Position numbers and translations under genes: made by a program. Below the pieces are notes generated by a model that was given only the letters and a program-made list of their open reading frames with translations, did no database searches and was not told the DNA's origin. This document shows positions 19,765 to 31,238 of a stretch of DNA of 64,000 bases, piece after piece (position 1 is the stretch's first letter; every line of letters starts with the position of its first letter). This DNA comes from Tetrastigma voinierianum. Its lineage: Eukaryota; Streptophyta; Magnoliopsida; Vitales; Vitaceae. The DNA lies in assembly GCA_016808115.1 (NCBI GenBank), contig JAEQBH010005431.1:1-64000 (forward strand), in the 5' to 3' direction.

Positions 19765-22700
19765 TAAATACCAATGTAAAACAGTTTACAATAATAATAC
19801 ACTAGTATTTGGAAAAATAGGTTTAGAACACTCACCTCTTTGTTTCCTAGGCAGGCACAACCCCACTTTTCCGCCTTTGCTTTTAGCCTACACACTCAAC
19901 GAATACGGCAACGTATTAATCGCTTGCGTATAGCGTAAAACTTAACGTACTTTACACACAAGTCACTTTAGGGTCACACAACATTCATATAAAGCCAATT
20001 TAACAATTTACCCTTGAGCACTAAAAAACCCCTAACAAAAAAAACCACTCATTTTGGTAGACCTTTTCCAACAATACTCTCTGGACTTTAGTACCCAAAA
20101 ATTATTCAAACGGTCTTCAAAAATTATGAAACTCTCCTAGATCAGTCTTTATATATCCAATGACATCTCTTTAAGAAATTTTCAATTTAAAATTCCTTCT
20201 AGGCCCTCAACCACATAACACAAGTTAGCATGTTTTTGATACCAATTTGGTTAACTCACTGAATCACCTACTGTTATCCTTGATTTCTGGGATTTTAACT
20301 CCATAAATTGGAAATTGTTTCTTCACTCATTTGAAGCTATGGTTCTAAGGTTTCTTCTCCAATTGGAATCACCCAATTTGGATCACCAAAACTCAAGTTA
20401 TTGTATTTTATATCTAGATTACTCAAATTGGCAGAACAGAATCTGCACATAGCTCTACTTTGAAAATTTTCTGGGCACTTTGGGGTTACAATTTGCATGC
20501 CCTTCCTTCAGCTAACTTATTTCCCTAGAAGTCTATTTTACCCAGAATTTTGAATCACTCAATTTGGATGAGTGAAACTCCACTTATGGTCAAAACACTA
20601 CAACAATACCCAAAACAGAGCATAATCGGTAGGCTACGAGCTCACCTTTCCAGGAGTCCGTATTTGGGAGCCTTAGAGATACAATTTGCTCTGGTCCCTT
20701 CTATGCATTTTTGCAGACCTATATCGTATGGTTCTTTACCAATTGGAATCAATTGATTTGGATGATTATAACTTAATCTGGCCAAGAAAATAAAAAGCAG
20801 GGGGTTTTACAAAAAAATTTGACAGCAATTCCTTTAAAAGCCCAACATTCTCAAACTTGTTTTTACAAGCGGAGTCCTCAAAACCATGTACCTCAATAAT
20901 CAACGTGAAAGTCATTCAAAACCACTCCCATAACACTTGTATTGGTGGTTTGGAACTCCATCTGCTCACAAAACCCTAGAGTAAAAATCCTAAAAATTCA
21001 ACCCTAGGTCCTGTTCCTTCCAAACCATAAATTATGATGGCTTCCATGTTTATTCTTTACCAATTAAGTTTACCACAAAACTTCAACAAATCAAGGGTTT
21101 GTGGGATCTTTCCACAAAACCCCTAGACAAAGGGCAACTATTCTCCAACCCGAAAACCTTAGAATTCGAAATGCCGTGATTTGAGACAAAACATACCTTG
21201 GTTTTGGTCTTCTTCTCCTTCTCCTTCTTCTTCCTCTTCTTCCTCTTCTTTTCTCCCTTCTCCTTCTCTCCTACGGTTTGCTCTAGCCAAATGAAATGAG
21301 ACCAAATGAATTTGTTTGTCTCATATCTCCTTTATAATCCCATTTTTCACTTAATTGCAAAGAAGTGTAGTCCTTTAATATTGCAGAACTGACTCTTGTT
21401 ATTTCTATTATGGTCCATCTCTACTTTGATTATGACCTTCATGTCCCATTTAATCAATTACTATTTTACCTTAATTTCTTTTACAACAATTCCGGGTTAT
21501 AATTTATCAATTTCATATTTTCATCCTTAAAACAACTCCCAAAAATATTACAATTTCATGGTGCTCTTACTCGCCCCTACGATTACATGTACCACTATCG
21601 ACGGGAAGTACAATATTAGGTCATTCTTAATCACATGGGTCGCAGTTTACATGGCACCATTATTGGTTGATGATTTGCTTGGAAACACTCATTAAATGAC
21701 TTAAATGCCCTCTTTGAAAAAATACTCCCTATGCGATAAAATTCAGAAAATATTTCACGATGGTCAATCATAAAATTGACCATGGAATACTCTAATTAAA
21801 CTTATATTTCTATCATGAATATGCTTGAAAAATCTAGAGATTTACAAGGAATTTTTTTAACTATTTAAGTAAAAGGGCATTTCATCATAAATACGTCGAA
21901 CGTTTCAAAAACCCCTTAAGCGAATTCTCTTTTAATGCATTTTAGGTTTCTTTAGACTCGATACATTATTACGAACATTTTCGATTTTCGGGCTTGTTTT
22001 CAAAAATTACTATTCATTTGGCTAGTTTCAATAAAATATGACTTATCGAAAATAAATTCTTGTTCATGAAGCAGGTAAATTCAAGTCTTAATGCAATTTT
22101 ATGGCAATGCATTTGAAATCAATTTTCCCCAGATCGCTTAACAAATCACATATCTGACTTTCTTGAAAATCATTTCAATACTTGATCACCAAAACTTGAT
22201 GAAGAGAGGTATAGAGAACAAACTCAAAAAGGTTGTCGCTCCTCAGTTCCTATCCTCGGAATCCTGTTCTTGGGTCAGGCTTCCTCGTCATAACCACAAT
22301 CCCTCGCAGGTGGAGAGCAAATATTAGTTGGCTTATTTAGGTTTCTAGTTAGGGTTGTTTTCTACCCAACTTCCTTCAAGTAAAATTTTATGGAAACAAA
22401 TGAGCCACATTTTACCCTATAAATCTATTTTATTCAGAAATTGGAATCATTCAATTCAGAGCACTGAAACTCAAGATATGTTCAAAACAATCGGGACTAC
22501 TCTATTTTCAAAACATAACCAGAATTTTCCCAAAAAATAGCGAATTTTTGGGTCCAATGAAGGTCAAATTTGAATACGCAGCTGGATGTTTGTTCTCCTA
22601 GAAGTCTAGTTTACCCAGAAATTTAATTACTCAATTTGGATGAGGTAAAGCTAAGGCTTATATTTCATGCAAATTTGTTCCAAAACACCAAACTATGCAA

Positions 22701-23555
22701 TTTACCAAAGCAGAGCGTCACTTTGACGAATTTCTAGGTTCAATGGGGTCCAAATTTGAATATACTTATTTCAAGGATATTTGTTCTCCTATAAGTCTAG
22801 TTTACTTAGAAATTTGAATCACTCAATTTGGATGAGTGATGACCAAGTTATGACCAAAAAAAAAACATGGGTTTTGAAAAAATTTGATAGCATCTCCCCT
22901 AAAACCCTAACATTTTCTTTATACAAAAATTCCTCAAAACTAATCATAACCCAAAAGCACTTCAAAACTTAACCCAAAACAACCCCAAAACTGATCTACA
23001 ATCATTTAAAACACTTCTATTCCGATTTAGGGTTTTCATCTAACCCAAACACAACATTAAAGGGGGTTAGGGTTAGTTTCATACCTTTAATCTCTTTATT
23101 TTCATTTCCTTCTCCTTTGTTTGGCTCACATCCTTGGAGAGCACAAAACCAACTTGGTTTCCTCTCTCACTCTCTCAACCATGCCCTAGTTCTCAATGTG
23201 AAGATATGCCCAAATGAGAAATTCTATTCAAAGACCAATTTTTTGTCTTAACTCAAAACCTTCACTAGGCCTTGTTTGGCTAGCACATTATTTCCTCATT
23301 TCTCATTTTTGTATTTTAATCCTTCTTTTCTCTTCATTTTATTAATTTATTCACATCTTAGTTTGGCACGTACATCTCATTTAACCCTTGGGTCCTCAAT
23401 TTGACATTTTACCAATTTAACCTTAATTCTTTTATAATTTCCAGGTTTTATCATTTTTTTGTTCTTTAATAATATAAATTCCGGAAAAATACAATTTAAC
23501 TTATTGTATACCCTAAATATGTTATAAAACGCTAGGTTATTTTTAGGGCGTTACA

Positions 23556-23880
23556 CTTTAAGATCTGACTGTTTTTCCTTCTTAGTACTTCTTAGCCATC
23601 TCTTAGGACCAGAAATGGCTTACTCCCATAGACGGGATTATGCAAGCTCCCTCCAACATAATTGGTACCTCAGCCATCAATTCAACTAAAATTCTCTCTC
23701 TCCTTGATTAGATTCTTATGCTAACACTGGATTGAGATTATTTTACTCAATTGAGGTGAAACTTCTAAAGATTAAACCGATAAATAAGTAAGCAGATCTT
23801 TTTCCTCAGGAACACACTCCTACTGTCACCTAGGAGGGAACCTTGAAGTTAGAGGTTATATCTTCTGATGATGTTATGCA
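23556..23880. mobile_element. GTCGCGAC element copy 2, middle piece
   Basis: Matches copy 1 around 7970-8260: CTTCTTAGTACTTCTTAGCC (23579) with CTTTCTCAGTACTTCACACT (7977), and GATTAGATTCTTATGCTAACA (23706) with GATTGATCTAGGCTAACAC (8111). It begins directly after the LTR end at 23555 and stops near 23880, where another LTR-like tract begins. This supports one element broken by two later insertions. Confidence 0.55.
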
Positions 23881-26109
23881 TGAAAAATACCACAGAATTT
23901 TTATATATATAATACTTTTTATTATATTAAATTTATAAATTGAAAAATGAAAACTTGGGTTTCGGAAAATTGATAAATTGATAGCGTAGAAATGATAAAT
24001 GTAGGCATATGATTAAATATTATATGCTAAAATGAGAAATTGATTGAACCCGGAAATAAACCCAAGTGAAAAATGGCAAATTTGGAAATTTGTAAATGAT
24101 GACCTCAAGGTCTAATGAGAATGAGCTTAAATGCTAATTGAATTAAATGATAATGCAAGTGAAATGAAGAGTTAAAATGCCAAAAATGAGAAATGGAATT
24201 TATTGAAGTGCCAAACATGGCCTTAGGAGAAATAAGTGATATTAGACCATATTGGTCTTAGAATGCTCAATTGAGCAAAAATGTGTGGAAGTGTAAAACC
24301 CGGGAAAATTCGAATTTTCTGAAAAAGGGTAAAACGGTAATTTCGGTCAAAATCCAGAATTTTTCTAGATCTCGGATGACAAAAGCGAAATTTACCGTTG
24401 GAATGAATCTCGAAATCTGGCTACCACATCGAATTTCGTGGTCGAGAGACGATAGAAATATCACGTTTTTCGAGTGCACGGTGTCGGTGTCGTAAAGCGA
24501 GGTTTGAGAGGCGTGTGATGTAATGAGTCGCTCTTAAGTATCTTTCTTGTGACCGTGTTGTAAGATTAGAGATAATAGAAATGGATGGCTTAGATTGTAT
24601 AAGGTATCAAAATCAAGACAAAAAGGACTTTAAATTAAATTAATGAAAATGTTAATGAGAATGAGACAAAGTTAAATAGTGTTCATCTTCTTCATTTTGA
24701 GACAAAAACAGGTAGGAGATGCAGTAGAATTTAGTTTTTATTTTTAGAGAGAAGGGCTCATTACTATACAGATTTGCCGATCGTCGAATGGAAGTCGGTT
24801 CTGTGGACGAAGCCAAAGTGATGCGTGGCGGAAATTTCTGGCGTGGACAAATTTGGTGGAGTTCGACGACTCCAGAAGAGATAGGGATCTTTTTTCTACT
24901 TATGTTATTTTTGGCTAGAGTCATGTAAATGGTTGGGAATGTTACGAGGCTTGGATTAGCCGTGTTTCGGTCTCAAAGCTTTGGGCAAGTGAAAATCCCA
25001 TTGTTGTGGTAGTGAGCGGTCTCAAACCGAGAAGTCATTGTTCACGTGAATAATAAAGAGATTTTCTTAGTGTGAAAATGTGTGTTGTAAGTAATTCAAA
25101 ATGAATTGCTTGTGTTTGCTAATTAGCCCATATGAGCTAATTTTGGTGTTATTGATGTAAATTTAATAACATGATTTGTTTGAATTAATTATGTTAATAT
25201 ATATGCATGTGAATATATTATCATGAATGTTTTAGGATTGGCATAATGCATTATATGCCTTTGGGAGCCTTATAATATTAGGGTGAGTGCATGACACGAA
25301 AATGAAGAAAACAAAAACAAAAAATGTTTGTGAAGAAGGAATTTCGAGTGGAATATTTTTCGAAATTGTGTTAGGAGATTGTCAGTGAATTCCACGTCGG
25401 AGGGAGCCCGTGGTGTTTCGAGAGGGTTATCAGCCAGTTAGCCTCGGAGGGTTGTCAGTGTACTAGGAAACTGCGTAGTGTGTTTTTCAAGAACAAATAG
25501 GTTTGTTTTGAAAGGCGATTATTTACTCGCATTCAGCTTAGGCATATGTGAAATTGGTGGGCTCGAGAGGCATGGGTTTAGGCGTAGACATTCTAGTAGG
25601 TTCATGAAATTGCTTGAATGTGATTGTTTTCCATGACATGTGCACTTAGGTGGGGAGTAGCCCATGTGGGAAATTATCACTGCGAACTACTCACCCTGCT
25701 CCCGGGATCACTATTTAGTCTGAGGGGAGTGTAAGGAGGACGAAGCCCACTGTTTGCATTTTAGAAGAAAGCCGGGTTGTGGCTTTGGTATATATTTTGT
25801 GGAACATGTATTAAAATTGTAAATTTTGATATTTGTTTTGGTAAAAAGTAATTTATTAACTCTTGAACTATTGTATATAGTTGATGTATTTTGTGAGTAT
25901 TAATACGGGGCCAAGAGTGAAGCGTTATTTTACTCGCATATGGACCACTGTGTGGTCATTGTAAATTGTTAGGACAGGTTTGTACCTTGGTAGAGCTCTG
26001 ATGAAGGGGCTACGCGATTTTCATGAGTGGTGTCGGGTTACCCGACATCCACGAGTATTTCGCGGGTTGACGGGTTGTCAACAAACACCCCCGGTTTTGG
26101 GGCGTCACA
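23881..26109 (-). repeat. Gypsy-type LTR tract III
   Basis: The right end read on the - strand begins TGTGACGCCCCAAAACCGGG (26109 leftwards). Near this end lies the inverted repeat TGTCGGGTTACCCGACA (26031-26047). The tract is noncoding: only short chance frames occur, such as 24271-24495. The part at 25380-25760 (GGGAGCCCGTGGTG, GCCAGTTAGCCTCGG, CCCTGCTCCCGGG) is relatively G-rich, like the regulatory half of plant gypsy LTRs. The left boundary is uncertain. Confidence 0.5.
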
Positions 26110-26429
26110 GGGAGAGCTTGAGAGAGGGAAAGTTAGGGTTTTGTGTGTGAAGATCAAGAGATTTGTGTGGGGCTTGCTCTTTGGTGCAAGATCTTTCAAG
26201 AAGGAAGAAGGAAGAAGGTAGAGGCGAAAGGGTGTAGAAAGGGATTTAAGGTAGAACCAAATACTGGGTTTCTCACAAATGATATTTGGGTTAGAAAAAT
26301 CCTAATCCATCCATGGGTTTTGCTCATGGTTGGTTTAGGATGGTATTTGGATGTCTTTGGGAGTGAATCCCATGTTTTAGTTTGGGTTTTTTTGAGAAAA
26401 ATCGCAAAAAGAAGGGAAATGGGAATCTG

Positions 26430-26640
26430 GGCAAAACGGGCCCCTTTGCCGCCGCGAAGGGCACCCTCGGCAGAGTGGCGAGTCATAGCTAGCGAAGAGG
26501 GTTGCCTCATCGCAATGGGGCGAGACTACGAGCCCCCTCCCCTCGGGTTCGCGGCGTAGCCACCGCTCGTCGAGCGGGGAAGTGCTTCACCGCGGCGTAG
26601 TGCTACACCACGACGTAGTGCTGCGCCACAGCCAGTCATT
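26430..26640. repeat. CpG-rich word cluster with 18-bp period
   Basis: CACCGCGGCGTAGTGCTA and CACCACGACGTAGTGCTG are consecutive 18-base units at about 26588-26623 (CGTAGTGCT at 26596 and 26614). Related GC-rich words (GAGTGGCGAG, TCGTCGAGCGGGG) lie upstream. It stands out sharply from the AT-rich flanks. Confidence 0.7.
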
Positions 26641-27204
26641 GTTATGATGGGCGGATTTTGAATTTTGTTTCGAACACCTACGTTTATTTACCGATAGTTT
26701 AAGGACCCTAATAAATTATTAATGGGGGTTCAAATAAGGATAAAACTAAATGTAAAACATACCGTACCTCGCCACCTCGGCGAGTTTGTCTTCGGGCAAA
26801 CTGAGTGTCTTAACCCAAGACCATTAACGAAAATTAATCGACATTTAATAAAAATGTATAATGATTGTTTATCCACTAAGAGTGGCATGATTGTTATTGA
26901 CTAGGGACTAGTGAGGATCACCTAACCTAGGACGAGATCGAAGGGAAGGAAACTAGAGCCGACAGTTTTGGTTTGTTCATTGACTCTATCCTTATTTCAA
27001 GTGTTTTGGTAGTATACCAAATAAATCTGAAATGATTATATGGAATGAGTATATCTTTGAAATGATATATTACAGTGCATATGGATTTGAAAATGTGATA
27101 ATTAGAAATGTTTGACAATTAATTGCATGTGAAGATTAATCGAATTATGTAATTGGTCAATTCTTGACATCTTGAATTGAATCGATATACCGAATGAACA
27201 GCCT

Positions 27205-27420
27205 GGCGGGATGCCCCAATCGGAATTCCTCATGAAGGCACCCCGAAATTGTCCAATGTCCCACTTTGCGGGATGCACCAATCGGTATCCGTCATGATGA
27301 TGTATGGCATTGAAGAAATGTTCCCACTTAGCGGGATGCACCAATCGGCATCCGTCATGATGGTGTATGGCATTTAAATACCACATAGTCGGGGTGCACC
27401 AATCGGCATATGGCATGATG
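27205..27420. repeat. Minisatellite, four units of about 62 bp
   Basis: The phrase CGGGATGCACCAATCGG recurs near 27208, 27268, 27332 and 27392 (the first and last copies with one or two changes), followed each time by CATCCGTCATGATG or a variant and GTATGGCAT. Spacing is 60-64 bases. Such repeats occur in LTR regulatory regions, but no function can be read from the sequence. Confidence 0.88.
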
Positions 27421-28319
27421 GGAAACCAAAATTTGTGAAATGTGTAAGCACATTACCGAATGATAAAAGGGCGGAAGTTAGCGAGCGGAATCCGTCATGA
27501 ATGCGAATTGCATAAACAAAGTGAAATAACGAACTTGATGAGTGTAAATGGGATTTGTAAACTAAACACATCTTTCAAAGTGTACGTTTGAATCTCATGA
27601 ATTGAATTGTGGTATGATTTGTTGCATGTGAAAATGCATATATTTATATGATTAATGATTTGTAAAGTAAAAGCATGCGAAAATGAATAAGCATGAGTAT
27701 TGTTTGATATAAAAGGCAGGATTTAATGATAAATGCATGTCATGTTAAACTGAAAATTGGAATATAACTATATAGAACCACTAAGCATGAAAATGTTTAG
27801 CGTATAGTTTTTATCTATGCGCAAGTTACGAGAAGGGAGGGAAAGAGAAAGAAACGCAGAGTCATAGAGAAAGTTGCGGAGTATAAGTATATACCCCGTC
27901 ATTTGCATATCATATCTTTTGAACATGTGATATTTTGTGGACAAAAGGGTTTAACTCTGAACCATTTTTTTTGTGTATCATTTTGTAAAGGCAAGATAAA
28001 TCATTTTGTAAGCAATTGTATAAGGTAAATGTTTATGGAGTCTACCATTTGAAAATGCTTAGCATGTTGAAACCACAAAAGCGTAATGACATAAATAAAT
28101 GTTTTGATAAGATAAATGAAAACGTCGGAGTAAACCGGGCTCTAGTTCGGATCCGCCATTCGGGTCGGGCTGGGGATTCGGGTCACGACATTTTTGAAAA
28201 AGAAAATTTAAATAAAACAGTAAATAAAATGATTTAAATGAGCATCCGGGTTTAGTTCGGTCGCCAATCGGGTCGAGGCAGGTCTTGAGGTCGCTACGGA
28301 TGTATCAAAGTGATCTTTA

Positions 28320-30590
28320 AATTCATTAATTCAAAGAATAGTATAACATACCCCCTTAGAATTTGTTTTTACTCGAATTCATCATCCTGTGTCCTCGGGA
28401 TCCAGAAATTAGGTATACGAATCTGACTCTTTTAGGTATATAGCAAATTTTGAAAAGCTCATTATAATAGCAATACCAATTAAATCGTCCTGAATTTTCA
28501 TTCCGAAAACAACAATAAAATACTACAAATAATAATCAAAATAGCAAACTCTTCTCAGAGGGAGCTTAGCCTTCCATATCTGGATCATTAATGACAATGA
28601 CTAGTTAATCAAACAAATTCATTGAAATTTTGATCAAAACTGAAGTAAAACGAATTCCATAAAAATTTCCATATTTCAATAATGTTCAAACATAAATGAA
28701 GCATCGATTTACAATCAAACCAGCTTGGAATCAGCTCAGATATACTACTCTAATCTTAAAAGAAAGAAAAATTAAATATAGAAACAAAACTAAAACGTAA
28801 AGAAAATAAAAAGAAAAATTATATACAATGAGACTTCAGCTCTTCCAAAAAGCACAAAACTAGAAGAAAAGCAACTGGAAGCTACTACACTGCTCCTAAG
28901 GAATTCCTAAGTATAGGCTCAGGTCTTAGGCCTAAAAGAAGCGAGGCGACAAATCCACGGCGTTGGCTTTAAGAAAAATCACGCCTAGTGCGTGTAGTGG
29001 AGATGTCACGACATCGAAACTACTATATCATGGAGTTGAATGCGAGGTGTCACAACATTGTGAATCATACGTGAATTGTGATGTCGTGATGATGTCGCAA
29101 CATTACATTTGCAGTTCTGATCATTTCAGCTAATGTCCCGACATTGCTAACCTGATGTCGCAAAATTGGTCTTTTAATGTTTCAACCTTGGCTGCCCAAA
29201 TCTAATGTTGCGACATTGAGTTGTGATGTCGTGACATTGAAAATGCTATGTAATATATTACGAGATCGAGGACATTGAGTTGTGATGTCGCGACGTATTG
29301 CCTCTACATTTGCAATGTCGGTAGCGTGTCAGCGACATTATACGATTTCGTCTTGAAATTAGCCGATGTCGTGTCAATGTTGCAACATTGGTCCATTAAG
29401 TTCCAACCTTGACTGCTTTGATCTGATGTCACGACATTGCTGATCCAATGTTGCGACATTGCTTCTTCTCTTCTGAGCGTTTTAGCTAATGTTGCGACAT
29501 TGAACACTTGATGTTCTGAGTCCCTTTATCAATGTCGTGGCTGATGTTGCGACATTCAATTGATGTTGCAAGGATGTCGTGGCAATGTCGCGACATTGCT
29601 GTTTTTGCTGCACAATGCTGATTTATGCTTCTTTTCTTTAATTTCCTGTAAAACATAAATCTGGGTGAATGCTCTATGATTTTACATTAACTTGAACTTT
29701 TAAGCTGTAAAAATTCATGAAAATTGAGCTTAAAAACATATGAGTTTTGGATAAATCGAACTACTGGCTTTTAAAGTTTGCTTGTCCCTCGAGCAAAGAA
29801 AATACTATTTCTTTGTCCTCGAACAATAAATTTTGGTTTTTAAGGACATTTTCATTTGAATCTTCTTTTCAATCAAATCAACAATTTGGCCTCGGTAATA
29901 TTTTAGTTGTGATATCAATTCTAATTAAAGCAACCTTGGGATCTAAAATTTTCAATCTAGATCATTCAATACAGCATATAATTCATAGTCAGTAAAAAAT
30001 TACAGTTCTTGACCTAGTGAGTGTGTATTGGTCTTCCTTTTTTGACTAATTTGCAGATTAGGTAGCCTTATGAGACTCAATATGCAGAATGGTATTCTCT
30101 TTAGAGTGACTTGAGTCTCATAGGCTTGTTAGTTATATCATTCTCCACTAATGTAGGCATAACAAAACCCTTAAGATCAAATAGGTCATTTATGCTTGTA
30201 ATGTATGGCTAAGGTACTTGGGTAGAGAACTGGACATTTTAGGTTCAAACTCACCTAAACTGCATACATTTTCTTTTGCCCTCTAACTACTCATCCTTTC
30301 ATGTTGCTCAAACTTTTCAAAACACCCCCCCGAGCTTGATTGGTGCATCTTTCTTCACATTTCCTACTGTGGCTTTTTCTTTCTCCACTTTTTATCTCAG
30401 TTTTAGTTCCTCGGTTCAAAAGCTATTTTCCTGTCATTTTGTTCAAGGTTTGGAATTGTGCAATGTTTAGCCTTCTTAAGCTTTCTACTACCCCTTAACA
30501 AGCTTTGGATCAGCAATTCTCATACCAATTGGCATTAGGGTACTAGGCGTAGAACACTCCTAAGGACTTAATTGCACAAAGGGAAATAGG
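28320..30590. mobile_element. GTCGCGAC element copy 2, right piece
   Basis: Corresponds to 8600-10110 of copy 1: an AT-rich stretch with a GCTACTACACTGCTCC-like phrase, the palindrome array (29005-29598), then a tail with AAAACATATGAGTTTTGG near 29730. Beyond 29750 it extends further than copy 1 with CTTGTCCCTCGAGCAAAG, typical of Tat/Athila-type leader sequence, and GGTACTAGGCGTAGAACAC near 30538. Noncoding throughout. The LINE relic begins at about 30650-30700. Confidence 0.55.
29005..29598. repeat. Array of the palindrome ATGTCGCGACAT (copy 2)
   Basis: Same slot as the array at 8.9-9.9 kb, but the palindrome is flanked by different complementary bases: (A)ATGTCGCGACAT(T) instead of AGGTCGCGACCT. 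Only two exact cores remain (29287, 29587). The last lies in a perfect 16-bp palindrome, CAATGTCGCGACATTG (29583-29598). More than a dozen derivatives occur (GTCACGAC, GTTGCGAC, GTCGTGAC, GTCGCAAC), nearly all single CpG transitions, indicating an older or more methylated array than copy 1. Confidence 0.88.
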
Positions 30591-30717
30591 CTACAAGTCA
30601 AAACTCACTCCTTCTTGGGAGGCCCAGGTGGAGGCGGGACATGTGTCCGCCAACAGTAAATGGTTGAAGTGTTCTGGCGGCTATGGTACACGATGAAGAT
30701 GGATCACTAGCCCAATC

Positions 30718-31235
30718 TTGGAGGTAGGAAGATGCACGAGAAGCTATAGAAAGTTCCGATTTGAGAATGGCTGGATAGGGCAACCTGACTATGGAGACAT
30801 CATAGCCCATGGGTGGGAGAAATCAGTTGGGGATGGAATTCTAAATCAACTAGCCACGTGTGCCAGTGACCTTTCTGCATGGGGGGCGACTCGTAGGGGA
30901 ATTTATAACATACTGATAGCATCTTGTTGAAAGGTAGTAAATAAGTTAAAGGCCAGCACTCAGCAGTGACCCGACCTAAGTTCAAAGAGTTAAATAGGCA
31001 AGCGGGTACTTCATGGTCTTCTGGCCCAACAAGAAACCTATTGGAAACAGTGATCAAAGCAGCACTGGCTCAAGCAAGGGGACATGAACACGCGTTTTTT
31101 CCACATATATGCTTCAGGGAGAAAGAGAAAGAATGTAGTAATGAAGCTTCAGAATGATAAGGGAGATTAGGTGAACTGGGGGGACGGTTTGGAGAGGCTT
31201 ATGGAAGTATATTTCAAAAATCTATTCACCACTTC
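30718..31235 (+). pseudogene. LINE ORF2 endonuclease-RT linker
   Basis: The frame at 30718-30930 reads FRFENGWIGQPDYGDII and then LATCASDLSAW, the conserved segment between the LINE endonuclease and RT domains. Further pieces in other frames (ARGHEHAFFPHICF near 31070, VYFKNLFTTSG near 31207) continue towards the RT. Stops at 30928 and 31155 break it. This linker identifies the L1 clade typical of plants. Confidence 0.72.
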
Positions 31236-31238
31236 TGG

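Larger units (their letters stand above)
17827..23555 (-). repeat. Large gypsy-type LTR tract II
   Basis: The right end, read on the - strand, starts TGTAACGCCCTAAAAATAAC (23555 leftwards), a start signature common to plant chromovirus LTRs. On the left a TGACACACCCCCACCCCC boundary occurs at 17827. No protein domain is recognised in 5.7 kb. It contains two hairpin arrays, a (CTTG)n tract, and between 20280 and 22870 several AATTGGAATCA/AATTTGGATGA phrases (for example 20360, 20550, 20745, 22800), indicating old internal duplications. It could be one very long LTR, or an LTR plus noncoding interior. Confidence 0.45.
26110..28190 (-). repeat. Gypsy-type LTR tract IV
   Basis: The right end on the - strand reads TGTCGTGACCCGAATCCCCA (28190 leftwards), another plant gypsy LTR start signature. 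Contents: a CpG-rich word cluster (26430-26640), a ~62-bp repeat (27205-27420), and an inverted copy of the 14140-14240 segment at 27770-27880. No protein domains. Over 28191-28320 the phrases CGGGTTTAGTTCGG and CAATCGGGTCGAGGC echo those just before the end, suggesting a short duplication at the LTR edge. Confidence 0.5.

Noticed and set aside
30600..30715. Possible LINE RNase H-like start (a VHDEDGSLAQSW-type reading)
   Set aside because: The order would be wrong, since RNase H lies at the end of this LINE (40.1-40.5 kb); too short to support a second element.
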